Origin: Ziziphus jujuba
Taxonomy: Eukaryota; Streptophyta; Magnoliopsida; Rosales; Rhamnaceae
Assembly (NCBI RefSeq): GCF_031755915.1
Contig: NC_083390.1
Span: 18,259,001-18,323,000 of the forward strand
DNA: 64,000 nt
Direction: 5' to 3'
The translations under genes and the position numbers were made by a program. A model generated the notes under the pieces. The model did not search any database and was not told the origin of the DNA. It saw only the letters and a list, made by a program, of their open reading frames with translations. Every line of letters starts with the position of its first letter. Within the stretch, counting starts at the first letter, position 1. Below are positions 25,850 to 36,416 of this stretch, in pieces.

Positions 25850-26620
25850 TCAGTGTGCAATCCGAAATTGGAACCACTTTCAGTGCTAGATATGCTCATG
25901 TCATTAAAGCTACTCTCAATTCTTCCAGAGCGCTCATCGATTGTAAAGATATAAATCCTCCCTTATCACCTCTATTATTTTCTACCTGCAAAACATATGA
26001 CAGTATTTTAAAAATGATCCCCTTAAAAAACACCTTGCAATTTTGTCGATCTCACTGGCTTTGCGTTTCATAACATCCTTGGTTTCATTTTATCTTGCTC
26101 TGCATTATTACCAGCTTGTGCAGCTTCTCTTCATGACTCTCCATCTCAACAGTACTGCTGCATAACCTGTGCAACTGTGACATTTTCCTTGTTCCCAAGA
26201 GAGATGTCTCCATCAAAATCAAAAATCAGCTCGAAAGCTGTCAAGCATATTGCTTCTTCATCTAGAGGCATAGAATATTCAAGTCCGAAACCAACCTTTT
26301 TCCTCATACACATTCAATCAAGGAATGCCCTTTGATTTCTCGATGCTCCTAATCCAGAAATCATGCCAATATACTAAATTATAGATCTTCAATTGTTAAA
26401 AGTGTCCATAATAATATAACAAATAAAAATAAAGACAAAAAGCTTCTTTTTATTTTTAAAAGTGTCCATGATAATATAACAAATAAAAATAAAAATAAAA
26501 AACTTTTTTTTTTTTTTTTATGTTTACCAATTGTTTTTGACAAAAGCACTAAAACTTACCTTTACCAAACTTGCTTGCAATTGAAGCAACAAGAACAAAC
26601 TATGCGATGGATAAAATGTT
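25850..26620 (-). pseudogene. Delta-COP pseudogene fragment, left copy
   Basis: The sequence matches the intact delta-COP gene on the minus strand. Exon 5 is at about 25850-25993 and exon 4 at about 26040-26290. An intron 3 remnant follows (near 26340-26400), then exon 2 at about 26555-26600. Introns are retained, so it is a DNA-level copy and not a processed one. Exon 3 (224 bp) is missing, and exon 4 has insertions and deletions that break the frame. The left edge is cut by the copia LTR at 25849. It is the sister of the right copy at 33850-35310 and shares the exon 3 loss. Confidence 0.8.
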
Positions 26621-27782
26621 AAGTGAAAAGAATACTCAAAAAGCATAAAAATATACTGGCATAAAAAATCTGTAGGTAAATATAAACAGTATATGAAGGT
26701 AAATATAGTCAAATAAACAGTATACTGATTTATAAATTAAAACACAGTACGTTATAGAGTAATATTAATCCACACCATTTAACGAAACTAAGCCATTAAA
26801 TCATTAAAATTTATAAATTAAGCTCAATAGCCAACAAAGTAATATCAAATCAGTTTGTAAATTGATGTACGTATATATATATATATATATTTCATATATA
26901 GAAATTTTGAATTAACTAAGAAACCACGTCAGCACAGTAAAGATTTCAAACAGAATAGAATAAAATAGCCAATCAGCTCCTTCTTACGGGAATCTAAAGA
27001 GAAAGCATCGCATTTTGGAAAATCGCATTATTTTACAATTGAACACCTACTTTATTTTTGAAAAAAATAAAATAAAATGAGAATGCTCTTCCATGAATAT
27101 AGATATTTATTTTAAAAGGCAAACTAAAAGTAGCATTATCGATATACAAAAGCAACTTTCAAAAAGCAAAAACAAAGGCTTTTGGTAAAAATGGACGGCA
27201 AATAATAATAATAAAATAATACTAATAGTGGTAGTAATTATGCAAGAAAGCATGGTGAAATAAAGTAATCTGGTCCAAACAGTACCACGCAAAACACATG
27301 TTGTCTGCTGAAAATGGAGATCAACTTTTACTTCGTTCAATGTTGAACAATGTTGTCATTTTCACATCCATTAAAGTTTCAAAACAATAGCATATCCACA
27401 AAAATAATATATTAATAAATAAAAGAATGCAAATCCACACGTAGACTAACCATTGAGTCTTTCTTTAATAATATAATATGAATCATGCCCATGTTAAGTC
27501 CATGGAGAATTTCCCTTTTTATAAATTGTTAGATTATTTTAAAAGTTAAAATTAAACTATGCATTATTAGTGTTATGCATAAACTACTCAAATTTTATAA
27601 GAACCAAATAAACTACTAATACATTTTAAAATCTAAAATCTTAAAATTTCAAAACAATATAAAAGCTAATAAATAAAATCATGTCATCACCTCTACCTAA
27701 CACGAATTTATATATATATATATATATAGCTTCGCCAGACATAGAATTGCTTTGAAGTGCTAGTCATAGTGAGAGCAAATTA
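26621..27782. repeat. Duplicated upstream region of the LRR kinase, left copy
   Basis: This AT-rich stretch is nearly colinear with 35310-36416 upstream of the intact kinase. It includes a TA tract (27707-27728) about 50 bp before the kinase ATG. It carries small indels relative to the other copy. No gene is seen in it. It probably contains the promoter shared by the two kinase copies. Confidence 0.75.
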
Positions 27783-28484
27783 ATGGCAGCCTTCATTTCC
27801 ACTTCGATTCTCACTGTTGTTGCAGTATCCTTCTGGGCTACCTTCATTTTCTGCTTATATGCTGCTGCAGAGTCACCTGAAAGAGAAACAAAGACCCTGC
27901 TTCAATCTGGTTGGTGGAGACATGAATATCTCAACTCCACCACCACAACTCCTTGCAACTTGTCTGGTATCACTTGCAATGTTGCTGGAAGCATTACACA
28001 TATTTCTCTACATAACAATTATTTAGAGAATAAGAAGCTCGGGAGATTTCTCAACCGCTCTTCGTTTCCGAATTTAGTTGGTCTAGATCTTGCTGGAGCT
28101 GGACTTGTTGGTACCATCCCACCAGAGATAGGTTCTCTTTCAAACCTCATCCATCTTGACCTTTCAGATAATCAACTTACAGGTCAGTTACCTCTTTCAT
28201 TAGCAAACCTCTCCCAGCTTGAGCTACTTGATATTTCTTACAATGAAATAAGTAGTTCGATTCCATCAGATTTAGGCAGCTTGAACAATCTTGTTTCATT
28301 GAACTTGAGCTCTAACAGCTTGTATGGTCCAATACCTTCATCAATCGGTCAATTGATCAATCTCACTCATTTTTATATTGATGACAACCAAATCAATGGC
28401 CAGTTACCTTCTTCACTCACAAATCTCACCCATTTGGTGGAGTTTAATGCTTCTGTCACTGAATTAATGGTTCCATTCCATTGG
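27783..28484 (+). pseudogene. LRR receptor-kinase gene, left copy, cut off after LRR 6-7
   Basis: The ATG, signal peptide and first 233 or so residues are almost the same as in the intact kinase at 36417 (both start MAAF, then the ESPERETK and LLQSGWW motifs, then LRRs of the NLxxLDLSxNxLxGxIP type). Homology stops abruptly at 28484, after the codons for IPFHWT. The frame then runs 24 codons into retroelement-like sequence and stops at 28556. The remaining LRRs, the membrane segment and the kinase domain are absent between here and the next copy. If translated it would be a secreted LRR-only peptide of 257 aa; more likely it is a dead copy. Small changes such as a His/Arg switch distinguish the two copies. 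Confidence 0.8.
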
Positions 28485-29190
28485 ACATTGGAAATGATGT
28501 GTAAAATCAACTTGCAAGTACACGAATCATTTTCAAGTAATAAAATGGAAAAATAGGATTGTCGTAGCCAAGGAATTAAGAATTAAGTACTAAAGATAAT
28601 TAGTTTTTGATAATATTTGAACTAGCAATTAAGATGGCAATTGAAAATTAATAGACTAAATTAAACAAAAACAAGAAATTAAAATTAGACCAATTTCAAG
28701 TAAGAGAGTGAGTTTAATAATTATAAATACTAGGGCATTTGATTTCACCATTAAATATTCCAATTTAATTACTTAAAAATGTAAATTTAATTTACTAGTA
28801 ATTTTGTTAACCACACCTAATCATAAAATTAATCAAAAGTAGTTTCCATTCACAATTGATAATATTCACATAACCTAATTTATTCCTTCTGGCCTATAAA
28901 TTAAATCTTGCAAATTCATTAAGCATAGATTAAGCAAATAATATGGCATGAGACATAACTATTTTCCAATCAATTATGCATTCATGTAAATCATTGAAGA
29001 TCCATAATATTATTCTTTTCCAAGCTCAAATATTATTAAAATCATTCATTCCTTCCGGCCTATGAAAGCATTAAGCATACCAATGATTTCTTAACAAAAC
29101 ATATTACTAATTAAATAAAACTCAACATATATTAAAATAATTAGACCTTCATAGTCAGGGCTACATCATAGCCTTAGCTATGAAATTAGG
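28485..29190. mobile_element. Retroelement-like AT-rich fragment interrupting the kinase copy
   Basis: The sequence starts right at the end of kinase homology with TGTGTAAAATCAACTTGCAAG and continues ACACGAATCATTTTCAAGTA. A GCAAGTGCACGAATC-type word of this kind recurs in plant LTR-retroelement debris. It contains two diverged CATTCCTTC(T/C)GGCCTAT stretches (28883 and 29047). No coding region is visible. Whether it is one element or several is unclear. It abuts the truncated 3' side of the copia at about 29190. Confidence 0.4.
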
Positions 29191-29363
29191 TCATGGCAAA
29201 AATAATTTCAACATCCATAATAAGATAATTTCAACATCCATAATAAGATCATTTCTTAATGTTTCAAACCTGTTTCTTGGAAAAGCTTTCGTCAAAATAT
29301 CAGCAAGCTAGACCTCATAACTGCAATGAACCAGCTTCACTCCACCATTTCTTTTAGCTTCTC

Positions 29364-30425
29364 TCACAGCATGATATTTGACTGGAATATGCTTTTAGCT
29401 GCAGAATAATGCATATGTGATGGAGCATGCATAAATCTGGAAAGCAAACTCACAGAAAACATAATGTCAGGTCTAGAAGCACATAAATACAGCAAACTTC
29501 CAATTAGGCTTCTATAGGTTGAAACTTCAATCTTGGCAGCACCATCTTCAAGTTCAAATTTTTTATTGTAAACCATTGGAGTGTCAACTGGATTACACTT
29601 CTCCATGTCATACTTTTTGAGCAGTTCCACAGCATACTTTTTTTGGGATAAGAAAATACCATGACTAAATTGATATATCTCCATGCCAAGAAAGTAGTTC
29701 ATCACTCCTAAATCTGACATTTCAAATACCTTTTGCATTTCAGATTTAAACTCCAACACACTTTGTGAATCTCCTCCTGTAACAAACAAGTCATCAACAT
29801 ATAGAGAAACAATCAATTTTTCATCATTTGAACCTGACTTCACGTACAAAGTAGGCTCATTCTCACTCCTTTTAAATCCTTTTCCAACAAGATGTGAGTC
29901 AATTCTGCTATACCAAGCTCTGGGAGCTTGTTTCAAGCCATAAAGAGCCTTATGCAATTTATAAACTTTGTCTTCCTTTCCTTGAACAACAAAGCCTTCA
30001 GGTTGTTCAACATATACTTCTTCCTGCAGGTAACCATTTAGAAATGCAGATTTCACATCTAAATGGTAAACTTTCCAGCCTTTTTGAGCGGCAAGTGTTA
30101 GTAGAAATCTGATTGTTTCATGTCTCGCAACTGGTGCAAACATATCTCCATAATCAATACCAGGTTGCTGCACACAACCTTTAACTACCAATCTTGCTTT
30201 ATGCTTATTTATTGTTCCATCAGCATTGACCTTGGTCCTAAAAATCCATTTCACTCCAATGGCCTTTTTGCCTTGGGGTTTGTTCATCAATTCCCAAGTT
30301 TTGTTTTTGCTTATCATATTGATTTCCGTTTTCATGGCCTCTCTCCATATCTCAAACTGATTTGCGTCGTTGAAAGTAATTGGATCACACAATGCTAGGT
30401 TGCATCTTTCATATTCATCAGTCAA
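29364..30425 (-). pseudogene. Copia reverse transcriptase
   Basis: The open frame covers the RVT_2 domain: MKTEINMISKNKTWELM, GVKWIFRTKVNADG, VAQ-like RFLLTLAAQKGW, LDVKSAFLNG with the first catalytic Asp, LYGLKQAPRAWY, and the YVDD motif in LYVDDLFVTGG. It ends at SAAK, where a deletion removes the middle of RNase H. Remnants of the RNase H end (KYHAVREAKRNGGVKLVHCS, LADILTKAFPRNRFETLRN) follow in a shifted frame at 29395-29270. Confidence 0.92.
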
Positions 30426-30426
30426 G

Positions 30427-30905
30427 GGTCTTGTACCGCGAACATCGGCCAGAGGACTTATAACTCGAACATCGGACAGAGATCTTGTATCTTGGACATC
30501 GGACAGGGGTCTTGTATCTCGGACATCGGACAGGGGTCTTGTATCTCGGACATCGGATAGGGGTCTTATAGCTCGGACATTGGACAGGAGTCTTGTATCT
30601 CAAACATCAGACAGGGATCTTGTATCTCGGACATCGGACAGAGATCTTATAGCTCGGATATCGAACAGGGATCTTGTGTCTCAAACATCGGACAGGGATC
30701 TTGTATCTCGAATATCAGATAGGTGTCTTGTATCTTGGACACTTCTCTCGGATGCATCAATGAAAGGTCTTGTGCCTCGGATGCTTATCTCGAATGCATT
30801 AGTCAGAGGTCTTGTACCTCGGATGCTTATCTCGAATCCATCAGTCAGAAGTCTTGTACCTCAGATGCTTTTCTCATATACATCAGTCAAGGATCTTGTA
30901 CCTTG
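30427..30905 (-). repeat. 27-bp x 11 and 42-bp x 4 repeats in the integrase-RT linker
   Basis: Eleven units of exactly 27 bp span 30430-30726 and four units of exactly 42 bp span 30727-30894. Each starts CTTGTATCTCGG-like on the plus strand. In the polyprotein frame the 27-bp unit encodes nine residues such as RDTRPLSDV and the 42-bp unit encodes fourteen such as RGTRPLTNAFEISI. The last unit joins directly to the RT start (TDEYERCNLALCDP). The units look like copies of the TRxLxDxYE motif that normally occurs once before the RT domain of plant copia elements. Three units carry in-frame stops. Confidence 0.92.
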
Positions 30906-30944
30906 GATTCCAACAGTATCTTCATCATTTGAACCATTCTCATC

Positions 30945-32417
30945 CTAAATCTCGTCATGTTCTTGGATAAGATTCTTTTCTGAGGCTTGACCTTCAGTCT
31001 TTTCCCAATTCCAAACAGCAGCGTCATTAACTTTAACAGTCCTACTAACAATTAGCTTGTTAGTTTTCAAATGATATACTCTATACCCTTTTGTGTTGCT
31101 ACTGTAACCAACAAAAATTTCCATATCAGCTTTTTGATCCAACTTATCTCTCTTAATTTCAGGAACATGTGTATAACAAATGCTCCCGAATATCTTCAAA
31201 TGCTCCACAGTAGGCTTGACCCCATACCACACCTCATATGGAGTTTTAAACTCCAATGCTTTAGTTGGTAATCTATTTAGCAAATACACTGAGGTATTTA
31301 CTACTTCAGCCCAAAACTTCTTTGGTAATTGCTTCTCAACTAACAAGCATCTACACATCTCCATAATAGTCCTGCTCTTCCTCTCACTAACCCCATTTTG
31401 CTGAGAAGTATAGGAAGAGGTCAGCTGATGTTGAATTCCAGCTTCTTTGCATTGCAACTCAAACTTTTGAGCTGTATATTCAGTCCCATTATCAGATCGT
31501 ATCACCTTGATGCTACATTTTGCTTGATTTTCTACCATGGCTTTAAAGCTGGTGAAAATCTCAGCAACTTCAGATTTTTGTTTCAGAAAATACACCCAAC
31601 ACATTCTGGAGAAATCGTCTATGAAAGTGAGAAAATATCTACTGCCATTGATAGAATTCTCACTCATAGGTCCACATACATCACTATGAATTAACTGAAG
31701 CTTTTCAGAGGCTCTCCAATCGCCTTTCGAAGGGAATGGCAACTTTTGTTGCTTACCAAGCTAACACACTTCACACGCTTCCAGGTTTTTGCTAACAGCA
31801 GGCATATTCTCCACCAATTTCTTCTCATGCATTTGATTCAAGGAGTCATAGTTAAAATGACCAAGTCTTTTATGCCACAACTTAGATTTATCACTAGTTT
31901 TGGCATAAAAAATATTATTTCCCTTCTTGTTCCACTCTACCACAAAGCTTTTATCTTTCATTCCAACATTTAGAATTTCACTTCCATGTTGATCATATAT
32001 TATGCAAGACTTATCTTGAAAATTCAAAGAATATCCATTTTCAAGCATTTGTCCCACACTTAACAAGCTTTGATTAATTTCGGGTACATATAACACATTT
32101 GAAATGAGTTTAGTACCTGTTGAAGTTTCCACAGCCACTTCTCCTTTGCCTTGAACTTGAATAAAATCTCCATTTCCTATTTGCACTTTGGAAACAAAGC
32201 TTCTATCCAAGGTCTTGAAGAGATCAGCATCATGAGTCATATATTGAGTGCAGCCACTATCTACCAACCAAGCTTTCTTGCTGCCGTTTTCTACATAACA
32301 TGTAGCAACAAACAGCATTTCTTCACTTTGCCGTGCTTCATCAACAACTTGTACTTGGTGTGCTTGTTGCACTAGTCCTCCTTTGTTTTTGACTTTTTCA
32401 TTATGTCCCAATTGTTT
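30945..32417 (-). pseudogene. Copia protease, GAG_pre-integrase and integrase
   Basis: The protease active-site stretch is AWLVDSGCTQYMTHD. The pre-integrase zinc part has LWHKRLGH and CEVC. The integrase core carries the first Asp in HSDVCGP, the second in RSDNGTEY and the Glu in QNGVSERKSR. A chromo-like tail region follows (KIFGSICYTHVPE, MEIFVGYSSNTKGYRVY). One in-frame stop separates CEVC from the rest at 31758, and another ends the open stretch at 30945. Family: TNT1-94-like copia. Confidence 0.9.
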
Positions 32418-33263
32418 GCAAACTCTACATTGAACATTTGGCCTAAACCAACAATATTTTTCAGGATGGTTGTCCTTTTTGCAATAAGAGCACTTCGTAA
32501 ACTTCTTTCTTTCACCTTATCTACTTGTACCAGCACCATGTTTTCCTTTGACATTACTTCCTCCACCTTGCTGCTTCTTTTGATTATTGTTTGCTGGAGC
32601 CTTACCTTTTTGTAATGCTAAAAAATCACTTTCTGAGGTTTATTCTTGTCTTATAGATCTTCTTTGTTCAGTTGCTTGTAAAGCATTAACAAGCTCTAAC
32701 AAGGAAATCTGATTCAGATCTCTTGACTCCTCCAAGGATGATATCTTTGCTTTGAACTTTTCTAATAAGCTTACCGGCACTTTCTCCACCACTCTTCTAT
32801 CTCTTAGCTCCTCTCCAAGAATTCTGATCTGGTTTACTACATTCATAAGTCTATCAATAAAGTCTTTTACCAACTCAGAATCCTTTATTCTTAAAGTTTC
32901 GAGCTCCCTCCTCAAGTTCAATACCTACATTTGTCTTGTTCTTGCACTTCCCTGGAACTCTTCTTTCAACTTGTCCCAGAACTCTTTAGCTGTAGTGCAA
33001 GCCATAATTCTGGTGAACATCACTTCTGAAACACCAGCATGTAAGGCAGATAAAGCTTTAAACTTTTTAGCAACCTTCTCACTACGTTGTTTTATTTGAG
33101 CAATAGTGGGATTTGTTGTCAAAGGGGGAGGATTTCTTTCGGTCTCTACTACTTCCCACAAGTCAAAAGCTTGAAGGTAAGCTTTCATTTTTATAGACCA
33201 CATGGCATAATTTTCTCCAGAAAATATAGGAGGTGATAGAGCAGAAAAATGAGTTGAAGCCAT
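32418..33263 (-). pseudogene. Copia gag region with zinc knuckle
   Basis: The frame opens at 33263 with MASTHFSALSPPIFSGENYA and WSIKMKAYLQ, the UBN2-type gag start of plant copia elements. It continues with a helix-rich part (LKEEFQGS; later ELVKDFIDRL and ALQATEQRR). Near 32490-32420 there is a CX2CX4HX4C-like nucleocapsid knuckle (CSYCKKDNHPEKYC) and a second cysteine pair. In-frame stops at about 32922, 32637 and 32520 break it. The product would package element RNA. Confidence 0.85.
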
Positions 33264-33355
33264 TTAGAAGGAAGGAAAGGTAGAAGGAAGGTTTCTTGTA
33301 TTTTTTGCTATTTCACTCACAGCCCCTCTAAGATCATTAGGGCTCTGATACCATT

Positions 33356-33690
33356 TGTTGGATTTTTAAAACAAAAAACACAGCAAAAACGAAAGAGAAA
33401 GAAGCTTAAACTAGTGTGGTCTCAACACCCTCGTTCATTATGGACATGGCATATAACCACAAGTTTTCAAAAACAGTAAACCACCTAATTTTCACCTACT
33501 ACTGCGGTAATCATATTGCCAAAAGACAAGTTATACCTTGGCTACCTAATACAAGCAGTGTTTTTATCAAAAGCTGAAAGTACAGTAACTAATTATTACA
33601 AAGCAACTTATGACAGCAACAAAAGTGACATTACACTAACAGAAGCACAAGAAGTATTCTCAGTTTTATGCTATCATCATCAGGTTACTT
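33356..33690 (-). mobile_element. 5' LTR and primer site of the copia element
   Basis: On the plus strand the LTR starts TGTTGGATTTTTAAAAC at 33356. It follows the reversed primer site GCTCTGATACCA (33342-33353), a perfect complement form of TGGTATCAGAGC. The outer end is uncertain; a CA at 33681-33682 (ATCATCATCA) or 33694-33695 would suit. The length is therefore about 330 bp. Confidence 0.7.
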
Positions 33691-33850
33691 GAAGGTGCAG
33701 ATTCAAAAAAAGATTATTTATTTTTTTCGTGGTAGTTATATTTCATTTATATTTTATTATATTAAATAAATAAAAAATGAAATAAAATATATATGTTATA
33801 TCCATATATATAAACATCACAGACTTAATCATTAATACAATGCCAGTTAT
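33691..33850. other. Short AT-rich junction between copia LTR and pseudogene
   Basis: This holds the region after the copia LTR with a T-rich and a TA-rich tract. Nothing is recognised apart from the transition to delta-COP intron similarity near 33850. Confidence 0.3.
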
Positions 33851-35310
33851 CATTTTGCGCCGGCAACATTCCAGCCAGCTAAAAGCAAAAAAGAAACTGA
33901 GTTTCTCACCTCCATTTACCATCAATGTACCTTACACCTGGACCCTCGTGGACTGCTGCATTGGGTACTGAGACCACAACATTTCGCAGATCAAACATTG
34001 CTGAAGCTTAATAGTCAATGCCCATATAAGAATTGTGGGATTATTGTGGCCCACTGACAAGCTCAAAACTAAATAAGCCCATTGACTCATAGCCCATAAA
34101 AGCCTCTATAAATGGCCATGGCTAGAACCATTTCAGATATGACCTTTACCCTATACCACTCTTTCTTGAGTCTCCCGACTCTCTTGGTATATACATGGTA
34201 CTTGAGCGTCGGAGTGTGATTAGGCAGGGCACCACATCGGTGTCAAGCCTACTCTGTTCACTCTTTACCGGATTACAAATAAAGAGGAGTCCAATTTAGG
34301 AAGAAACAGGACAGTTTTTAACCCAAACAAGTTTCAATCGCAGAAACAGATGGCCAGCAATTGGCTGCAAGAAACAGGCACATCAATGTTCTAAGCATAC
34401 AGAGTAACTCTAGAAACCAAAATTTTGAGAAAAGACCCTTAAGATGCTTCAGGCGTAGAATATTTTCATTGGAAAATAATTCTTTGTTCATGTAAAGGTG
34501 AGTTTGAAAAGGATGCTAGGATTGCCACCTGTGAGTTTTGAAAAAAAGAAAAAAAAAATGCACAAACCTTTGGACTCAATCTAAAATGACTCAACATCAG
34601 TTTGCAATCCGAAATTGGAACCACTTTTAGTGCTAGATATGCTCATGTCATTGAAGCTACTCTCAATTCTTCCAGAGTGCTCATCGATTGTAGAGACATA
34701 AATCCTCCTTTATCACCTTTATTATTTTCTATCTGCAAAACATATGACAATATTTTAAAAATGATCCCCTAAAAAGTACGTTGCAATTTTGATGATCTCC
34801 CTGGCTTTGCGTTTCATAACATCCTTGGTTTTATTTTATCTTGCTCTGCATTATTACCAGCTTGTGCAGCTTCTCTTCATGACTCTCCATCTCAACAGTA
34901 CTGCTGATTAACTGTCACATTTTCCTTGTTCCCAAGAGAGATGTCTCCATCAAAAGCAAAAATCAGCTCGAAAGCTGTCATGCTTATGCCCTCTTCATCT
35001 AAAGGCATAGAATATTCAGCTACCTGAAAAAAAGAGTTTAAGGAACCAACCTTTTTCCTCATACACATTCAATCAAGGAATGCCCTTTGATTTCTCGATG
35101 CTCCTAATACAGAAATCATGCCAATATACTAAATTATAGGTCTTCAATTGTTAAAAGTGTCCATAATAATATAACAAATAAAAATAAAAAGCTTCTTTTT
35201 TATTTTTTACTTTTTTTTTTTTTATGTTTACCAATTCTTTTTGACAAAAGCACTAAAACTCACCTTTACCAAACTTGCTTGCAATTGAAGCAACGAGAAC
35301 AAACTATGCG
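33850..35310 (-). pseudogene. Delta-COP pseudogene fragment, right copy
   Basis: It matches the intact gene in reverse order: exon 8 (about 33928-33998, interrupted, then 34333-34355), exon 7 (about 34420-34530), exon 5 (about 34560-34735), exon 4 (about 34790-35010) and exon 2 (about 35262-35300), with intron sequence in between. Exons 6 and 3 are absent and small indels break the frame. A 300-bp or so insertion sits inside exon 8. It retains introns, so it comes from a DNA duplication. The left copy at 25850 shares the exon 3 loss and several small changes, so this state existed before the segment was duplicated together with the kinase. Confidence 0.85.
34005..34335 (+). mobile_element. 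Small LTR-like insertion (TRIM or solo LTR) in pseudogene exon 8
   Basis: About 320 bp interrupt exon 8 homology. The piece contains a TATA-like CTCTATAAATGGCC (34104-34117), then GAGTCTCCCGACTCTC and TACTTGAGCGTCGGAGTG. The GAGCGTCGGAGTG word is common in LTRs of plant gypsy and TRIM elements. Exact ends and a target duplication could not be fixed. It is absent from the intact gene, and the left copy is truncated before this point. Confidence 0.5.
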
Positions 35311-36416
35311 ATGGATAAAATGGTAAGTGAAAAGCAATACTCAAAAAACATAAAAATATATTGGCATAAAAAAATATGAAGTTAAATATAGTCAAATAAA
35401 CTGTATACTGATTTATAAATTAAAACACAGTAATTTATAGAGTAATATTAATCCACACCATTTAACGAAACTAAGCCATTAAATCATTAAAATTGATAAA
35501 TTAAGCTCAATAGATATTTATTTCAAATCAGTTTGTAAATTGATATATGTATATATAAATATATATATATTTTTTATATATAGAAATTTTGAATTAACTA
35601 AGAAACCACGCAGTACAGTACAGATTTCAAACAGAATAGAATAAAATAGCCAATCAGCTCCTTCTTTCGGGAATCTAAAGAGAAAGCATCGCATTTTGGA
35701 AAATCGCATTATTTTACAATTGAACACCTACTTTATTTTTGAAAAAAATAAAAAAAGTGAGAAAGCTCTTCCATGAATATAGATATTTATTTCAAAAGGC
35801 AAACTAAAAGTAGCATTACTGATATGCAAAAGCAACTTTCAAAAAGCAAAAACAAAGGCTTTTGGTAAAAATGGACAGCAAATAATAATAATAATAGTGG
35901 TAGTAGTTATGAAAGCATAGTGAAATAAAGTAATCTGGTCCAAACAGTACCACGGAAAACACATGTTGTCTGCTGAAAATGGAGATCATCCTCTACTGCA
36001 TTCAATGTTGAACAATGTTGTCATTTTCACATCCATTAAAGTTTCCAAACAATAGCATATCCACAAATCCACGCGTAGACTAACCATTGAGTCTTTCTTT
36101 AAGAATATGATATGAGTCATGCCCATGTTAAGTCCATGGAGAATCTCCTTTTTTTTATTTTTATAAGCTGTTAGATTATTTTAAAAGTTAAAATTAAACT
36201 ATGAATTATTAGTGTTATGCATAAACTACTCAAATTTTATAAAAACCAAATAAACTACCAATACATTTTAAAATCTAAAATTTTAAAATTTTAAAACAAT
36301 ATAAAAGCTAATAAAGAAAGTCATGTCACGACCTAACATGAATATATATATATATATATATAGCTTCGTGAGACATAGAATTGCTTTGAAGTGGTAGTCA
36401 TAGTGAGAGCAAATTA
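35311..36416. promoter_or_regulatory. Upstream region of the intact LRR kinase
   Basis: This AT-rich stretch of about 1.1 kb is shared with the left kinase copy (26621-27782). A TA tract (36342-36362) lies about 55 bp before the ATG and could serve as the TATA region. No other element can be assigned. Confidence 0.45.

Larger units (their letters stand above)
29190..33690 (-). mobile_element. Degenerate TNT1-94-type Ty1/copia element, 3' truncated
   Basis: Read on the minus strand it has a 5' LTR (33690-33356), an initiator-Met primer site (33353-33342), then gag, zinc knuckle, protease, integrase, a repeat-expanded linker, reverse transcriptase and a remnant of RNase H. All domains from 33263 down to the end of RT at about 29400 lie in one reading frame. 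That frame is broken only by scattered stop codons (for example near 32922, 32637, 31758 and 30945). The middle of RNase H is deleted. No 3' LTR is recognised on the left side. The order protease-integrase-RT identifies copia. No flanking target duplication can be shown. Confidence 0.9.

Noticed and set aside
25584..26073. Leucine/cysteine-rich and glutamine/serine-rich frames at the CTG repeat.
   Set aside because: Low-complexity repeat translated in several frames, continuing into an antisense pseudogene.
30427..30894. Could the 27-bp array be a CRISPR-like repeat?
   Set aside because: Units are directly adjacent without spacers, lie inside a retroelement reading frame, and the genome is a plant nuclear one.
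30370..30948. 192-codon plus-strand repeat frame opposite the copia linker.
   Set aside because: It is the antisense of the 27-bp and 42-bp units. The minus strand is in frame with integrase and RT and explains the repeats.
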